DNA of 12,006 nucleotides from Syntrophomonadaceae bacterium (lineage in GTDB: Bacteria > Bacillota > Dethiobacteria > PWVN01), in assembly GCA_007136165.1 (NCBI GenBank), contig SLHK01000192.1, positions 1 through 12,006 on the forward strand, written 5' to 3'. The notes beneath the pieces are model-generated. The model was not told where the DNA came from. It did not search any database and saw only the letters and a program-made list of their open reading frames with translations. Position 1 is the stretch's first letter. The number at the start of each line of letters is the position of its first letter. Made by a program: the position numbers and the translations under genes. Positions 1-7,183 of the stretch are shown here, in pieces.

Positions 1-585
1 CAGGTCATGGCAGAGGTTGAAAAGGACATTATTTTTTATGACCAGTCGGGGGGCGGGGTCACTTTCTCCGGCGGCGAACCCCTGGCCCAGCCCGATTTTC
101 TAAAGAGCCTTTTGAGGGAGTGCAGGAAGCAGGAAATCTCCACAGCCCTGGACACCTCGGGTTATTGTTCGTGGGATTACCTGAGGAGTATCGCACCGGA
201 GGTGGACCTTTTTCTTTTTGATATCAAGATAATAAATGATGAGCGGCACCGGGAAGTTGTGGGGGTGTCCAACCGGGGCATTCTGGAGAACCTTAAGGCC
301 CTGACGGGAATTCATGGAAACGTAATCGTCCGCTTTCCCGTAATACCCGGATACACCGACAGCCCGGAAAACATAGAGGGCCTGGGGAAATTCCTTGCCC
401 AAATCAATATTAAAGGCATAGAACCCCTGCCTTACCATAAAATTGGTATTGAGAAATACCGGCGTCTGGGTAAAAGCAACCCCCTGGAGGATTTGGAGCC
501 TCCGTCGGGGGATGACATGGGGCGCCTGGGTGAAACCCTGGAAGGGTTTGGCCTGAAGGTTATAAAAGGAGGTAACCAGCCATGA
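1..585 (+). CDS. hypE: Glycyl radical enzyme activase, probably HypE (5' end outside window)
   Basis: Radical SAM protein that abstracts a hydrogen from the conserved glycine of its partner glycyl radical enzyme, using S-adenosylmethionine and a [4Fe-4S] cluster in the cytoplasm. The frame is open from base 1, so about the first third is missing, including the cysteine motif that binds the SAM cluster and the ferredoxin-like insert. The 194 visible residues begin QVMAEVEKDIIFYDQ. They contain GGGVTFSGGEP at 17-27 (the SAM-binding GGE motif typical of pyruvate formate-lyase activases), then DTSGY, LFDIKIIND, VIVRFPVIPGYTD and EPLPYHKIGIEKY, all standard for this family. The stop TGA overlaps the ATG of the next gene (ATGA), and that gene's ribosome site AAAGGAGG lies inside this tail, so the two are translationally coupled. 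The family call is firm; the HypE assignment rests on the HypD-like partner. The apparent ATG at position 7 is internal, not a start. Confidence 0.92.
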   Translation, partial: QVMAEVEKDIIFYDQSGGGVTFSGGEPLAQPDFLKSLLRECRKQEISTALDTSGYCSWDYLRSIAPEVDLFLFDIKIINDERHREVVGVSNRGILENLKALTGIHGNVIVRFPVIPGYTDSPENIEGLGKFLAQINIKGIEPLPYHKIGIEKYRRLGKSNPLEDLEPPSGDDMGRLGETLEGFGLKVIKGGNQP

Positions 586-2945
586 GGGAAAGAGTTGCGA
601 AGCTCCGCCAGTTGAGTCTTGATTTGCCGCCCACCCTCTCAACGGAGAGGGCGGTGCTGCTGACGGATTTTTACCGCCGGACCCCGGCCACCAACGTCTC
701 CGCCCCTGTCTACCGGGCCCTGGCTTTCCGGCACCTGCTGGAAAACAAAGCCTTCCACATAGGGGAGGGAGAACTCCTGGTGGGGGAGCGGGGCCCCGGC
801 CCCAAGGCCACCTCCACCTATCCGGAGCTCTGCTGCCACAGCCTGGAGGATCTGGACATCCTCAACAGCAGGGATAAGACCTGGTTCAAGGTGAGTTTAG
901 CCGACCGGGACACCTATGCCCGGGAGATAATCCCCTTCTGGCGGGGCAAGTCCATGCGGGACAAAATTTTTGCCGAAATGTCCCGGGAGTGGAAGGATTC
1001 CTATGAGGCCGGCATATTTACCGAGTTCATGGAACAGCGGGCCCCCGGCCACACTGTCCTGGACGACAAAATTTACCGGAAAGGCTTCCGGGATTTTAAA
1101 GAGGATATCGCCTGCAGCCTGAAAAAGCTGGATTTCCTCCAGGACCCCCGGGCCTACCATAAGCAGGAGCAGCTGAAAGCCATGGATATCTGCGCCGATG
1201 CCCTTATGGACTTTGCGGGCCGTTATGCCCGGGAGGCCCTGCGGCTGGCGGGGAAAGAGAAGGACCCGGAAAGGAAGAAGGAGCTTCAGCGCATCGCTGA
1301 GAATTGTTCCCATGTGCCGGCCAACCCCCCCCGGGACTTATGGGAAGCCCTGCAGTATTACTGGTTTGTTCATCTAGGCGTCATTACGGAGCTCAACACC
1401 TGGGATGCCTTCAACCCCGGACGCCTGGACCAGCACATTTACCCCTTTTACAAAAAAGACCTGGAAGAAGGCCGTCTAACCCATGAAGATGCCGAGGAAC
1501 TCCTGCAGTGCTTCTGGGTCAAGTTCAACAACCAGCCCGCCCCTCCCAAGGTGGGGGTTACGGCAGCGGAGAGCGGCACCTACACCGACTTTGCCAATAT
1601 AAATGTCGGCGGCTTAAAGCCCGACGGCTCCGACGGCATCAACCAGGCCTCCTATCTGCTTTTGGACGTCATCGACGACATGCGGATCCTCCAGCCCAGT
1701 TCCAACATCCAGCTGAGCCATAAAAACCCGGACCGCTTTTTAAAGCGGGCCTGTAGGATTATCCGGAAAGGTTGGGGACAGCCTTCGGTTTTTAACGCCG
1801 ACACCGTCGTCCAGGAGATGCTCCTCCAGGGCAAGAGGGTGGAGGATGCCCGGTCGGGAGGGACCAGCGGCTGTGTGGAGACGGGGGCCTTCGGCAAAGA
1901 GAGCTATATCTTGACGGGGTATTTCAACATACCCAAAATACTGGAAATTACCCTGAACAACGGGGTAGATCCCTCAAGCGGTAAAAAAATCGGCCTGGAA
2001 ACGGGGGACCCCCGGGATTTCCAGGACTTTGAACAGCTTTTTGAGGCCTTTACGCGGCAGATGCGGCATTTTATCGATATCAAAATGAAGGGGAACAGCA
2101 TTATAGAACAGCTGTACGCCTCTTACATGCCGGCCCCCTTTCTTTCCCTCTTAATCGATGACTGCATCGCCCAAGGCCTGGATTACAACGCCGGGGGGGC
2201 CCGGTACAACACCAACTATATCCAGGGAGTGGGTATCGGCAGCATCACCGACAGCCTGGCAGCCCTTAAATACCACATTTTTGACCAGGGCACCCTGACT
2301 TTTGAGGAACTGCTTCCTGCCCTTGAGAAAAACTTCGCCGGGGAGGAAAGCCTGCGCCGGAGTTTTCTTAACAAAACGCCCAAGTATGGTAACGACGATG
2401 ACTATACCGATGACATCATGGTCCGGGCCTTTACGGCCTTTTTCCAGGCGGTGGACGGCAGAAAGAACACCAAGGGGGGCGTCTACCGGATCAATATGCT
2501 CCCCACCACCTGCCATGTTTATTTCGGGTCTGTCATGGGAGCCACCCCCGACGGGCGCAAAGCCCGGGAACCCCTTTCGGAGGGCATATCGCCGGTGCAG
2601 GGGGCGGACCGCAAAGGCCCCACTGCCGTCTTGAAGTCCGCCGGCAAGATGGACCATGTGAAAACGGGAGGGACCCTCCTGAACATGAAGTTCACCCCCC
2701 AGGTTCTGGAGGGAGAAGAGGGGCTGCAGAAACTGGCCCACCTGATCCGCGCCTATTTCCGCATGGGCACCCATCACATCCAGTTCAACGTGGTAGACGC
2801 CGCCACCCTGAGGGCAGCCCAGCAGGAGCCCGAAAAATACCGGGACTTGATCGTCCGCGTAGCGGGTTACAGCGATTACTTCTGCGACCTGAGCGAGGCC
2901 CTCCAGAACGAGATCATCACCCGAACAGAACACCAAACCCTCTAA
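582..2945 (+). CDS. hypD: Glycyl radical enzyme, trans-4-hydroxy-L-proline dehydratase
   Basis: Complete 787-residue glycyl radical enzyme, the length of characterised HypD. HypD dehydrates trans-4-hydroxy-L-proline to pyrroline-5-carboxylate, which ProC then reduces to proline. The PFL-like barrel fills most of the protein and the glycine-radical domain lies at about 660-787, with the radical glycine in VRVAGYSDYF (Gly762). The thiyl cysteine and adjacent base are in GGTSGCVETG (Cys431, Glu433). Other HypD pocket residues, as I recall them from the Clostridioides difficile enzyme, all appear shifted by exactly three: His157 (APGHTV), Asp275 (TWDAF), Ser331, Phe337 (YTDFANIN), Tyr447 and Thr642. 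This favours HypD over glycerol, choline or propanediol lyases, which differ in these motifs. The start ATG has AAAGGAGG eight bases upstream and overlaps the activase stop. The stop TAA lies inside a palindrome joined to a repeat cluster. No proC gene is seen nearby. Confidence 0.9.
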   Translation: MRERVAKLRQLSLDLPPTLSTERAVLLTDFYRRTPATNVSAPVYRALAFRHLLENKAFHIGEGELLVGERGPGPKATSTYPELCCHSLEDLDILNSRDKTWFKVSLADRDTYAREIIPFWRGKSMRDKIFAEMSREWKDSYEAGIFTEFMEQRAPGHTVLDDKIYRKGFRDFKEDIACSLKKLDFLQDPRAYHKQEQLKAMDICADALMDFAGRYAREALRLAGKEKDPERKKELQRIAENCSHVPANPPRDLWEALQYYWFVHLGVITELNTWDAFNPGRLDQHIYPFYKKDLEEGRLTHEDAEELLQCFWVKFNNQPAPPKVGVTAAESGTYTDFANINVGGLKPDGSDGINQASYLLLDVIDDMRILQPSSNIQLSHKNPDRFLKRACRIIRKGWGQPSVFNADTVVQEMLLQGKRVEDARSGGTSGCVETGAFGKESYILTGYFNIPKILEITLNNGVDPSSGKKIGLETGDPRDFQDFEQLFEAFTRQMRHFIDIKMKGNSIIEQLYASYMPAPFLSLLIDDCIAQGLDYNAGGARYNTNYIQGVGIGSITDSLAALKYHIFDQGTLTFEELLPALEKNFAGEESLRRSFLNKTPKYGNDDDYTDDIMVRAFTAFFQAVDGRKNTKGGVYRINMLPTTCHVYFGSVMGATPDGRKAREPLSEGISPVQGADRKGPTAVLKSAGKMDHVKTGGTLLNMKFTPQVLEGEEGLQKLAHLIRAYFRMGTHHIQFNVVDAATLRAAQQEPEKYRDLIVRVAGYSDYFCDLSEALQNEIITRTEHQTL

Positions 2946-3034
2946 TTAGAGGGACACCATACTTAATTTCACAATGCGAAATTAGAGGGACACCATACTT
3001 AATTCCATAATGCGAAATTAAGTATGGTGTCCCT
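2938..3034. repeat. REP-like repeat cluster at the hypD 3' end (tandem plus inverted copies)
   Basis: A 36-nt unit at 2944-2979 recurs directly at 2980-3015 with two mismatches (34/36). It is followed at 3016-3034 by an inverted copy of the unit's core. Arms AGGGACACCATACTTAATT (2986-3004) and its reverse complement (3016-3034) give a perfect 19-bp stem with an 11-nt loop. On the left, 2938-2953 is a perfect 16-bp palindrome (CCCTCTAATTAGAGGG) that contains the hypD stop codon. The AT-rich core differs in composition from the flanking genes. From memory, GGGACACCATACTTAATT-type sequences recur in many bacterial genomes near REP-associated tyrosine transposases (RAYTs), so this is probably a non-autonomous REP/BIME-like element. 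No transposase lies in the window. The long stem sits between the convergent hypD and DUF1540 genes and could also stop or protect transcripts, though it has no T-tract. Confidence 0.85.
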
Positions 3035-3070
3035 GGAACTCCTGATAACTCTGATCCGTTAACCCCTGTT

Positions 3071-3244
3071 CTAGAAATTATTCCGGGGGCTGAAGGTGGC
3101 GCAATCCGTCTCTTCCGTATCCCCGGCATCGGGAGGTTGAATTTCTATTTCGGAAGCTATGCAGTAGCTGGCCTCTTCATTATACTCGCAACTGTCCACA
3201 ACACACTTAACCCGGGAAATCCGGTCCTTTTTGTCTGCGCGCAT
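3071..3244 (-). CDS. DUF1540 domain-containing small cysteine protein
   Basis: 57-residue cytoplasmic protein with the DUF1540 pattern: VKCVVDSCEYNEEASYC, then IASEIEIQ and a terminal ETDCATF. Four cysteines (in KCVV, DSCEY, SYCIA and TDCATF) are spaced as in the family, which is widespread in Clostridia and Bacilli and is presumed to bind a metal. The function is not established. A longer reading from GTG at 3251-3253 is rejected because that codon overlaps the ribosome site AAGGAGG (minus strand, 3259-3253). ATG at 3244-3242 has ideal 8-base spacing. The gene converges on hypD and diverges from the permease gene, so it is its own transcription unit. The DUF1540 call is confident; any role is unknown. 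Confidence 0.88.
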   Translation of the reverse strand: MRADKKDRISRVKCVVDSCEYNEEASYCIASEIEIQPPDAGDTEETDCATFSPRNNF

Positions 3245-3312
3245 ACAAGGCACCTCCTTATAATTTTTCCCTTTTAGCTTTGCTGAAAGGGGTGCAAATT
3301 ATGCGCAGGCAG

Positions 3313-3330
3313 GTATAGTTAAAATTATAC
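3313..3330. promoter_or_regulatory. Possible shared -10 region for the divergent DUF1540 and permease genes
   Basis: The near-palindrome GTATAGTTAAAATTATAC lies in the 118-nt spacer between two divergent genes. Read on the minus strand it holds TATAAT (3329-3324), about 80 nt upstream of the DUF1540 start. Read on the plus strand it holds TATAGT or TAAAAT, about 35-45 nt upstream of the permease start. I could not find a good -35 hexamer at 16-18 nt on either strand, so this is tentative. It might instead be an operator. Confidence 0.3.
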
Positions 3331-3362
3331 AGGCAGCTGCTCCCGGCCAAAGGAGTTATGGC

Positions 3363-4271
3363 ATGAAGTTTAAAAAAGGTTTTCTTTTCATATTTTTAGC
3401 CGCAGCCTTATGGAGCACCACAGGGGTTTTCAGCAGGGCCCTCTTTTCCCACGGCATATCCCCGCTGGCAGCAGGTTTTTGGCGTACCGGCCTGGGTACT
3501 TTGATCCTTTTTATATACCTTATTTGGCGGCACAGGCCCCTGCTTGTCATTTCTTTCCGGGATGCAGTCTTTTTTCTCAGCTTTGGCCTCATGGGCGTCT
3601 CTCTATTTAACTATTTCTACCTTACCACCATCAATCATATCACGGTGACGGGGGCTGCGGTATTACTGCATACGGCTCCCGCTTTTGCCGCCCTGCTGGC
3701 CTACGGTTTCTTGAAAGAACCCTTAACCCGCCGGAAGGTTTTCTGTGTTTTGCTGGCCCTGGCAGGCGTTTTTTTGGTTATGGAGGGTTACGATAGGCCC
3801 GCTTTCCGCTTTAACCTTCTGGGTATCCTGACAGGCCTGGGGGCGGCTTTGTCTTATGCCGGTTACAGTGTTTTCGGCCGTAAAGCCGCTGTCTCCGACT
3901 ATCATTACTGGACGGTGGTCTTTTATTCCATGCTCTTTGGCACATTATTTTTGGGTATATGGGCCCTCCCCCGAAACCTTGCCATACCTTTCTCCTTTCC
4001 TGTGCTGGCAAACCTCCTGGGCTTCTCCTTGTTGACCGTTGTGCTGGCCTACGGGTTTTACAACCGGGGCCTTAAAGAGGTGGAGGCGGCCAAGGCCAGC
4101 ATCGTGGCCACCTCCGAGGTGGTGATGGCCGTCCTGTGGGGAACATTTTTATTTAAAGAAAAACTGGTTATATGGCAAGTTGTGGGCATTTTTCTGGTCC
4201 TGGGGGCTGCCCTGTTCATTCAGCTGAATTCTCACCGGTTTAATTCCCCCTCTCCCGGGAAACCTACATAA
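3363..4271 (+). CDS. EamA/DMT family permease
   Basis: 302-residue inner-membrane protein of the drug/metabolite transporter superfamily, with about ten hydrophobic segments arranged as two EamA repeats (roughly residues 8-140 and 150-287). The first repeat shows the usual LLHTAPAFAALLAYGFLKEPLTRRK pattern in two pieces, TAPAFAALLA and FLKEPLTRRK. The second shows EVEAAKASIVATSEVV followed by FLFKEKL. The N-terminus has two lysine pairs before the first helix (positive-inside). The start ATG has AAAGGAG seven bases upstream; an ATG five bases earlier closes after two codons. The substrate cannot be read from sequence: relatives move amino acids, sugars, nucleosides or other metabolites. It is separated from hypD by an opposite-strand gene, so it is not an obvious hydroxyproline importer. 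The DUF2892 gene starts 22 nt after the stop, suggesting co-transcription. Confidence 0.93.
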   Translation: MKFKKGFLFIFLAAALWSTTGVFSRALFSHGISPLAAGFWRTGLGTLILFIYLIWRHRPLLVISFRDAVFFLSFGLMGVSLFNYFYLTTINHITVTGAAVLLHTAPAFAALLAYGFLKEPLTRRKVFCVLLALAGVFLVMEGYDRPAFRFNLLGILTGLGAALSYAGYSVFGRKAAVSDYHYWTVVFYSMLFGTLFLGIWALPRNLAIPFSFPVLANLLGFSLLTVVLAYGFYNRGLKEVEAAKASIVATSEVVMAVLWGTFLFKEKLVIWQVVGIFLVLGAALFIQLNSHRFNSPSPGKPT

Positions 4272-4293
4272 AAAGGGAAAGGGAGGTTTTGCA

Positions 4294-4512
4294 TTGCTGG
4301 AAAATATCGGCAGGGAGGACCGCTTGATCCGCTTTGTAGCCGGGTTTATTTACCTGGGACTCTGGTTTTTTGGGGCAGCCCGGGGCCCCGCGGCTTTCGC
4401 CCTGGGGTTTGTGGCCATCTATGCCGCAGTCACGGGGGCCATGGGCCATGACCCCATCTACCGGCTTTTGGGCTTCTCCACCCTGCCCGAAGGCCGGGAG
4501 AGAGAAAATTAG
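4294..4512 (+). CDS. DUF2892 (YgaP-like) small membrane protein
   Basis: 72-residue protein beginning MLENIGREDRLIRFVAGF, the N-terminal pattern (N-G-x-x-DR-x-R) of DUF2892 membrane proteins. Two hydrophobic segments (about 15-30 and 33-50) precede GHDPIYRLLGFSTLP. In many relatives the last block reads CPLYRLLG; here Asp replaces that Cys, so a thiol-based role is unlikely. The start is TTG, chosen because GGGAGG at 4281-4286 lies seven bases upstream and no in-frame ATG fits. It follows the permease by 22 nt and precedes a terminator, so it is probably the last gene of a two-gene operon. The function is unknown; in other proteins this domain is a membrane anchor, sometimes with rhodanese. 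Confidence 0.87.
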   Translation: MLENIGREDRLIRFVAGFIYLGLWFFGAARGPAAFALGFVAIYAAVTGAMGHDPIYRLLGFSTLPEGREREN

Positions 4513-4524
4513 GATCCTTAATGA

Positions 4525-4551
4525 AATTAGGCCTCACGTAGAGGCCTAATT
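4525..4551. terminator. Hairpin between convergent DUF2892 and copA genes
   Basis: An 11-bp perfect stem (AATTAGGCCTC at 4525-4535 with GAGGCCTAATT at 4541-4551) and a 5-nt loop ACGTA. It lies 12 nt after the DUF2892 stop and 15 nt from the copA stop on the other strand, so it can serve both. The T-rich tail is weak on both sides (TGTCTTG on plus, TCATTAAG on minus). Confidence 0.7.
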
Positions 4552-4566
4552 GTCTTGCACTTCTTT

Positions 4567-7098
4567 TTAGGGGAAGCCACCGGGCTGGGGGGCCCGGGCC
4601 GGGGTTCTACCCTCCCCTATACCCGCCCTATAGGAGGGGTCCAGGCTGGCCCGGCGCAGCCTCAGGGAGTTCAAGACCACATTCAGGGAGCTGGCGGCCA
4701 TGGCGGCGGCCCCGATCATAGGGTGGAGGAGCCCCAGAAAGGCTGCCGGGATGGCCACAGCGTTGTAAAACCACGCCCAGAAATAGTTCTGCTTGATTTT
4801 TCTAAAGGTGGCCCGGGACAGCTTCAGGGCGGAAATAACATCGGCCATGTTCCCTTTTATGAGGGTGATGTCCGCCGCTTCAATGGCCACATCGGTACCT
4901 GTCCCCATGGCGATGCCCACGTTAGCCTGCTTCAGGGCAGGGGCATCGTTTATGCCGTCGCCCACCATGGCTGTCAGGCCTAATTCCTCCTGCAGCTTCA
5001 TTACCTCGTCAACTTTTCCTTCGGGCAGCACTTCGGCCAGCACCCGGCTGATCCCGGCCTTGCGGGCAATGGCCTCCGCCGTCCTCTTGTTGTCCCCGGT
5101 AATCATGGCCGTCTTGATGCCCAACTTCTTAAGTTCCGCCATGGCCGGGGCGGAATCTTCTTTCAGGGTATCGGCCACCGCCATAAGGGCCGCCACCTGC
5201 CCGTCCACTGCCAGAAACATGGCTGTTTTCCCCTCTTCCTCCAGAGCCTCCAGGGCGTCGGTAAAGGCCTGAAATTCGATGCCTTCTCCCTCCAGCAGCT
5301 TTCTGCTGCCCACCAGTACCCGCCGGCCGTCAATGAGCCCTTTCACACCCCTGCCGGTGACGGAAATAAATTTATCCGGGTCGGACAATTTTATTTCTTT
5401 CTCTCTGGCGGCTGTGGCGATGGCCGCCCCCAGGGGGTGTTCCGATGCTGCCTCCACACTGCCGGCAAAATAAAGGGCTTCTTCCCCGGTAAAACCGGCA
5501 AAGGCCTGAATGTCGGTAACTTCAGGTTTGCCCCGGGTGATGGTGCCCGTTTTGTCAAAGGCTATGACCTTCACGTCCTTCATGGTTTGAATGGCTTCGC
5601 CGCTGCGTATGAGAATACCCCTCTCCGCCCCCAAACCGCTGCCCACCATGAGGGCGGTGGGGGTGGCCAGCCCCAGGGCGCAGGGGCAGGAAATGACCAG
5701 AACCGCCGTGGCCGCCAGGAAAGCCAGGGTAATATTGGGCACGTCGGTATTGCTCCAGGGTAAGTTAAAAAACTCCAGGACTCCTCTATGGAAGTCGGGG
5801 AAGAGCATCCAGGAAGCAAAGGATGCCAATGCAATGCCAATGACTATGGGGACAAAAAATCCTGTGACCTTGTCGGCAAACTCCTGGATGGGTACCTTGG
5901 ACCCCTGGCACTCCTCCACCAGCTTGATCACCTGAGACAAAAAAGTATCCTTCCCTACCCGGCTGGCCTTAACCCGCAGGGCCCCTGCACCGTTGATGGT
6001 GGAACCTATGACCTCGCTTCCCGCCGCCTTTTGCACCGGCAGCGACTCGCCTGTGGCCATGGACTCATCCACACTGCTCTCTCCTCCCACAACGACACCG
6101 TCGGTAGGAATTTTTTCTCCCGGCTTCACCAGCATCAAATCCCCCGGCTGCAGATCTTCCACGGGAATTTCCCTCTCCTCACCGCTTACCAGAACCCGGG
6201 CTTTTTTTGCTTCCAGAGCCACAAGCTTTTTAATGGCCTGGGAGGCCCTTCCCTTGGCTTTGGCTTCCAGAAACCTGCCAACCAGGTGCAGGGCCATGAT
6301 GGTGGCGGCCATTTCAATAAAAGTCGTAATGACGAAGAAAAAGCCCAACAAGCTCAAAAGGTATGGGACCAGAGATCCCAGGGTAACCAGGGTATCCATG
6401 CTGGCAGACCCGTGACGCAGGGCTCTCCAGGTACCCCGGTGGGTATCAGCTCCCGCAATGAAGATGGCCGGGAAAGCCAGGATGACGGTTATGAGGAAGT
6501 ACCCGGGAATTCTCCATATGAACATGTGTATGACCATCAATGCCATGATGATGCCGGCAAAAACCGCTGCCAGGGCCATCTTCTTGAAGGCATTATCCAT
6601 GGACTCCTCTGCCGTCTCACGGTCCTCCCGGCGGGAACCGGCCGGTTCCCGCCGGCCCTCATACCCGGCGGCAGCCACGGCCTTAAGAATATCCTTTGGC
6701 CCCGCTAATGCCGGGTTGTATTTGACGACAGCCTTTTCAAGGCCCAGGTTGACGGCTGCTTCCGTCACCCCTGAAAGCCGGTTCAGGCTCTTCTCCACCC
6801 GGTTGGCACAGGCAGCACAGGTCATGCCTGTGATATGCAGGGACAGGGAGAGAGTTTTCTTGTCTTCAATTTCCGCCGGGTACCCCTCTCCGGCGGCAGC
6901 GGCCAGAAGTTCATCCACACGAACCTTACGGGGGTTGTATTCCACGTACGCTTTTTCCGCGGCAAAATTTACCCGGGCCGATTCAACTCCCGGTACATTT
7001 GCCAGGGCTTTTTCCAACCTCTGGGAGCAGGAGGCGCAGCTCATGCCTCCCACCAGAAGTACAGTCTTTTCCAGTTGTTCTTCTTTTGAATCTTTCAA
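4567..7098 (-). CDS. copA: Cu+-exporting P-type ATPase CopA (P1B-1)
   Basis: Copper(I) efflux pump of the cytoplasmic membrane, 843 residues, numbered here from the TTG start. Two N-terminal heavy-metal domains carry GMSCASC (Cys21, Cys24) and GMTCAAC (Cys94, Cys97). The ATPase core shows ATGES (about 348-352), the membrane metal site CPC (471-473), the phosphorylated Asp515 in DKTGT, SEHPLG (552-557) and GDGINDAP (713-720). Helix 7 has NY (771-772) and helix 8 has MAASS...NS (from 800), the signature of Cu+ rather than Zn/Cd pumps. Eight membrane helices are expected and seen. The reading can start three codons earlier at GTG 7107-7105, but that codon lies inside GAGGTG, which is the ribosome site for TTG 7098-7096 (6-nt spacing). 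A near-consensus promoter and CsoR-like operator lie upstream. No copZ or csoR gene is present. A perfect 28-bp palindrome sits in the linker between HMA2 and helix 1. Confidence 0.96.
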   Translation of the reverse strand: MKDSKEEQLEKTVLLVGGMSCASCSQRLEKALANVPGVESARVNFAAEKAYVEYNPRKVRVDELLAAAAGEGYPAEIEDKKTLSLSLHITGMTCAACANRVEKSLNRLSGVTEAAVNLGLEKAVVKYNPALAGPKDILKAVAAAGYEGRREPAGSRREDRETAEESMDNAFKKMALAAVFAGIIMALMVIHMFIWRIPGYFLITVILAFPAIFIAGADTHRGTWRALRHGSASMDTLVTLGSLVPYLLSLLGFFFVITTFIEMAATIMALHLVGRFLEAKAKGRASQAIKKLVALEAKKARVLVSGEEREIPVEDLQPGDLMLVKPGEKIPTDGVVVGGESSVDESMATGESLPVQKAAGSEVIGSTINGAGALRVKASRVGKDTFLSQVIKLVEECQGSKVPIQEFADKVTGFFVPIVIGIALASFASWMLFPDFHRGVLEFFNLPWSNTDVPNITLAFLAATAVLVISCPCALGLATPTALMVGSGLGAERGILIRSGEAIQTMKDVKVIAFDKTGTITRGKPEVTDIQAFAGFTGEEALYFAGSVEAASEHPLGAAIATAAREKEIKLSDPDKFISVTGRGVKGLIDGRRVLVGSRKLLEGEGIEFQAFTDALEALEEEGKTAMFLAVDGQVAALMAVADTLKEDSAPAMAELKKLGIKTAMITGDNKRTAEAIARKAGISRVLAEVLPEGKVDEVMKLQEELGLTAMVGDGINDAPALKQANVGIAMGTGTDVAIEAADITLIKGNMADVISALKLSRATFRKIKQNYFWAWFYNAVAIPAAFLGLLHPMIGAAAMAASSLNVVLNSLRLRRASLDPSYRAGIGEGRTPARAPQPGGFP
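6628..6655. repeat. Perfect 28-bp palindrome within copA
   Basis: Bases 6628-6655 equal their own reverse complement (arms start CCGGCGGGAACCGG). In the copA frame it encodes RREPAGSRR, in the unconserved linker after the second metal-binding domain. The transcript could form a very stable GC-rich hairpin. Confidence 0.85.
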
Positions 7099-7153
7099 TG
7101 TATTCACCTCGTTTATGCAGGCTGCAGATAAGGGTGGGAAAATCCCCTCACAC

Positions 7154-7168
7154 TACCCCCCCGGGGTA
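7154..7168. promoter_or_regulatory. CsoR-type copper operator of copA
   Basis: TACCCCCCCGGGGTA is an inverted repeat, TACCCC-N3-GGGGTA, matching the G/C-tract flanked by TA that CsoR-family copper repressors bind upstream of copZA operons. It lies about 16 nt downstream of the copA -10 box, so bound repressor would block the early transcribed region and release on Cu+ binding. A further G6 run adjoins it at 7169-7174. The site is seen; the regulator is inferred and not encoded in this window. Confidence 0.75.
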
Positions 7169-7183
7169 GGGGGGCATGCTTTA

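Noticed and set aside
2151..2936. 261-codon minus-strand open frame antisense to hypD
   Set aside because: It is a shadow of the conserved hypD frame; no recognisable domain.
2944..3034. CRISPR-like direct repeats
   Set aside because: There are only two direct units, immediately adjacent with no spacers, plus an inverted copy, and no cas genes. A REP-like element fits better.
3363..4271. DMT permease as the hydroxyproline importer for HypD
   Set aside because: An opposite-strand gene and a repeat element separate them, and the family gives no substrate clue.
5788..6708. 306-codon plus-strand open frame antisense to copA, with other antisense frames there
   Set aside because: copA is unambiguous on the other strand with all motifs intact; the antisense translation is low-complexity and resembles no family.
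6656..6710. E. coli-style programmed frameshift in copA
   Set aside because: The nearest similar string (G CCA AAG) lies about 45 nt before the palindrome and would not re-pair well in the -1 frame; no slippery heptamer is at proper spacing.
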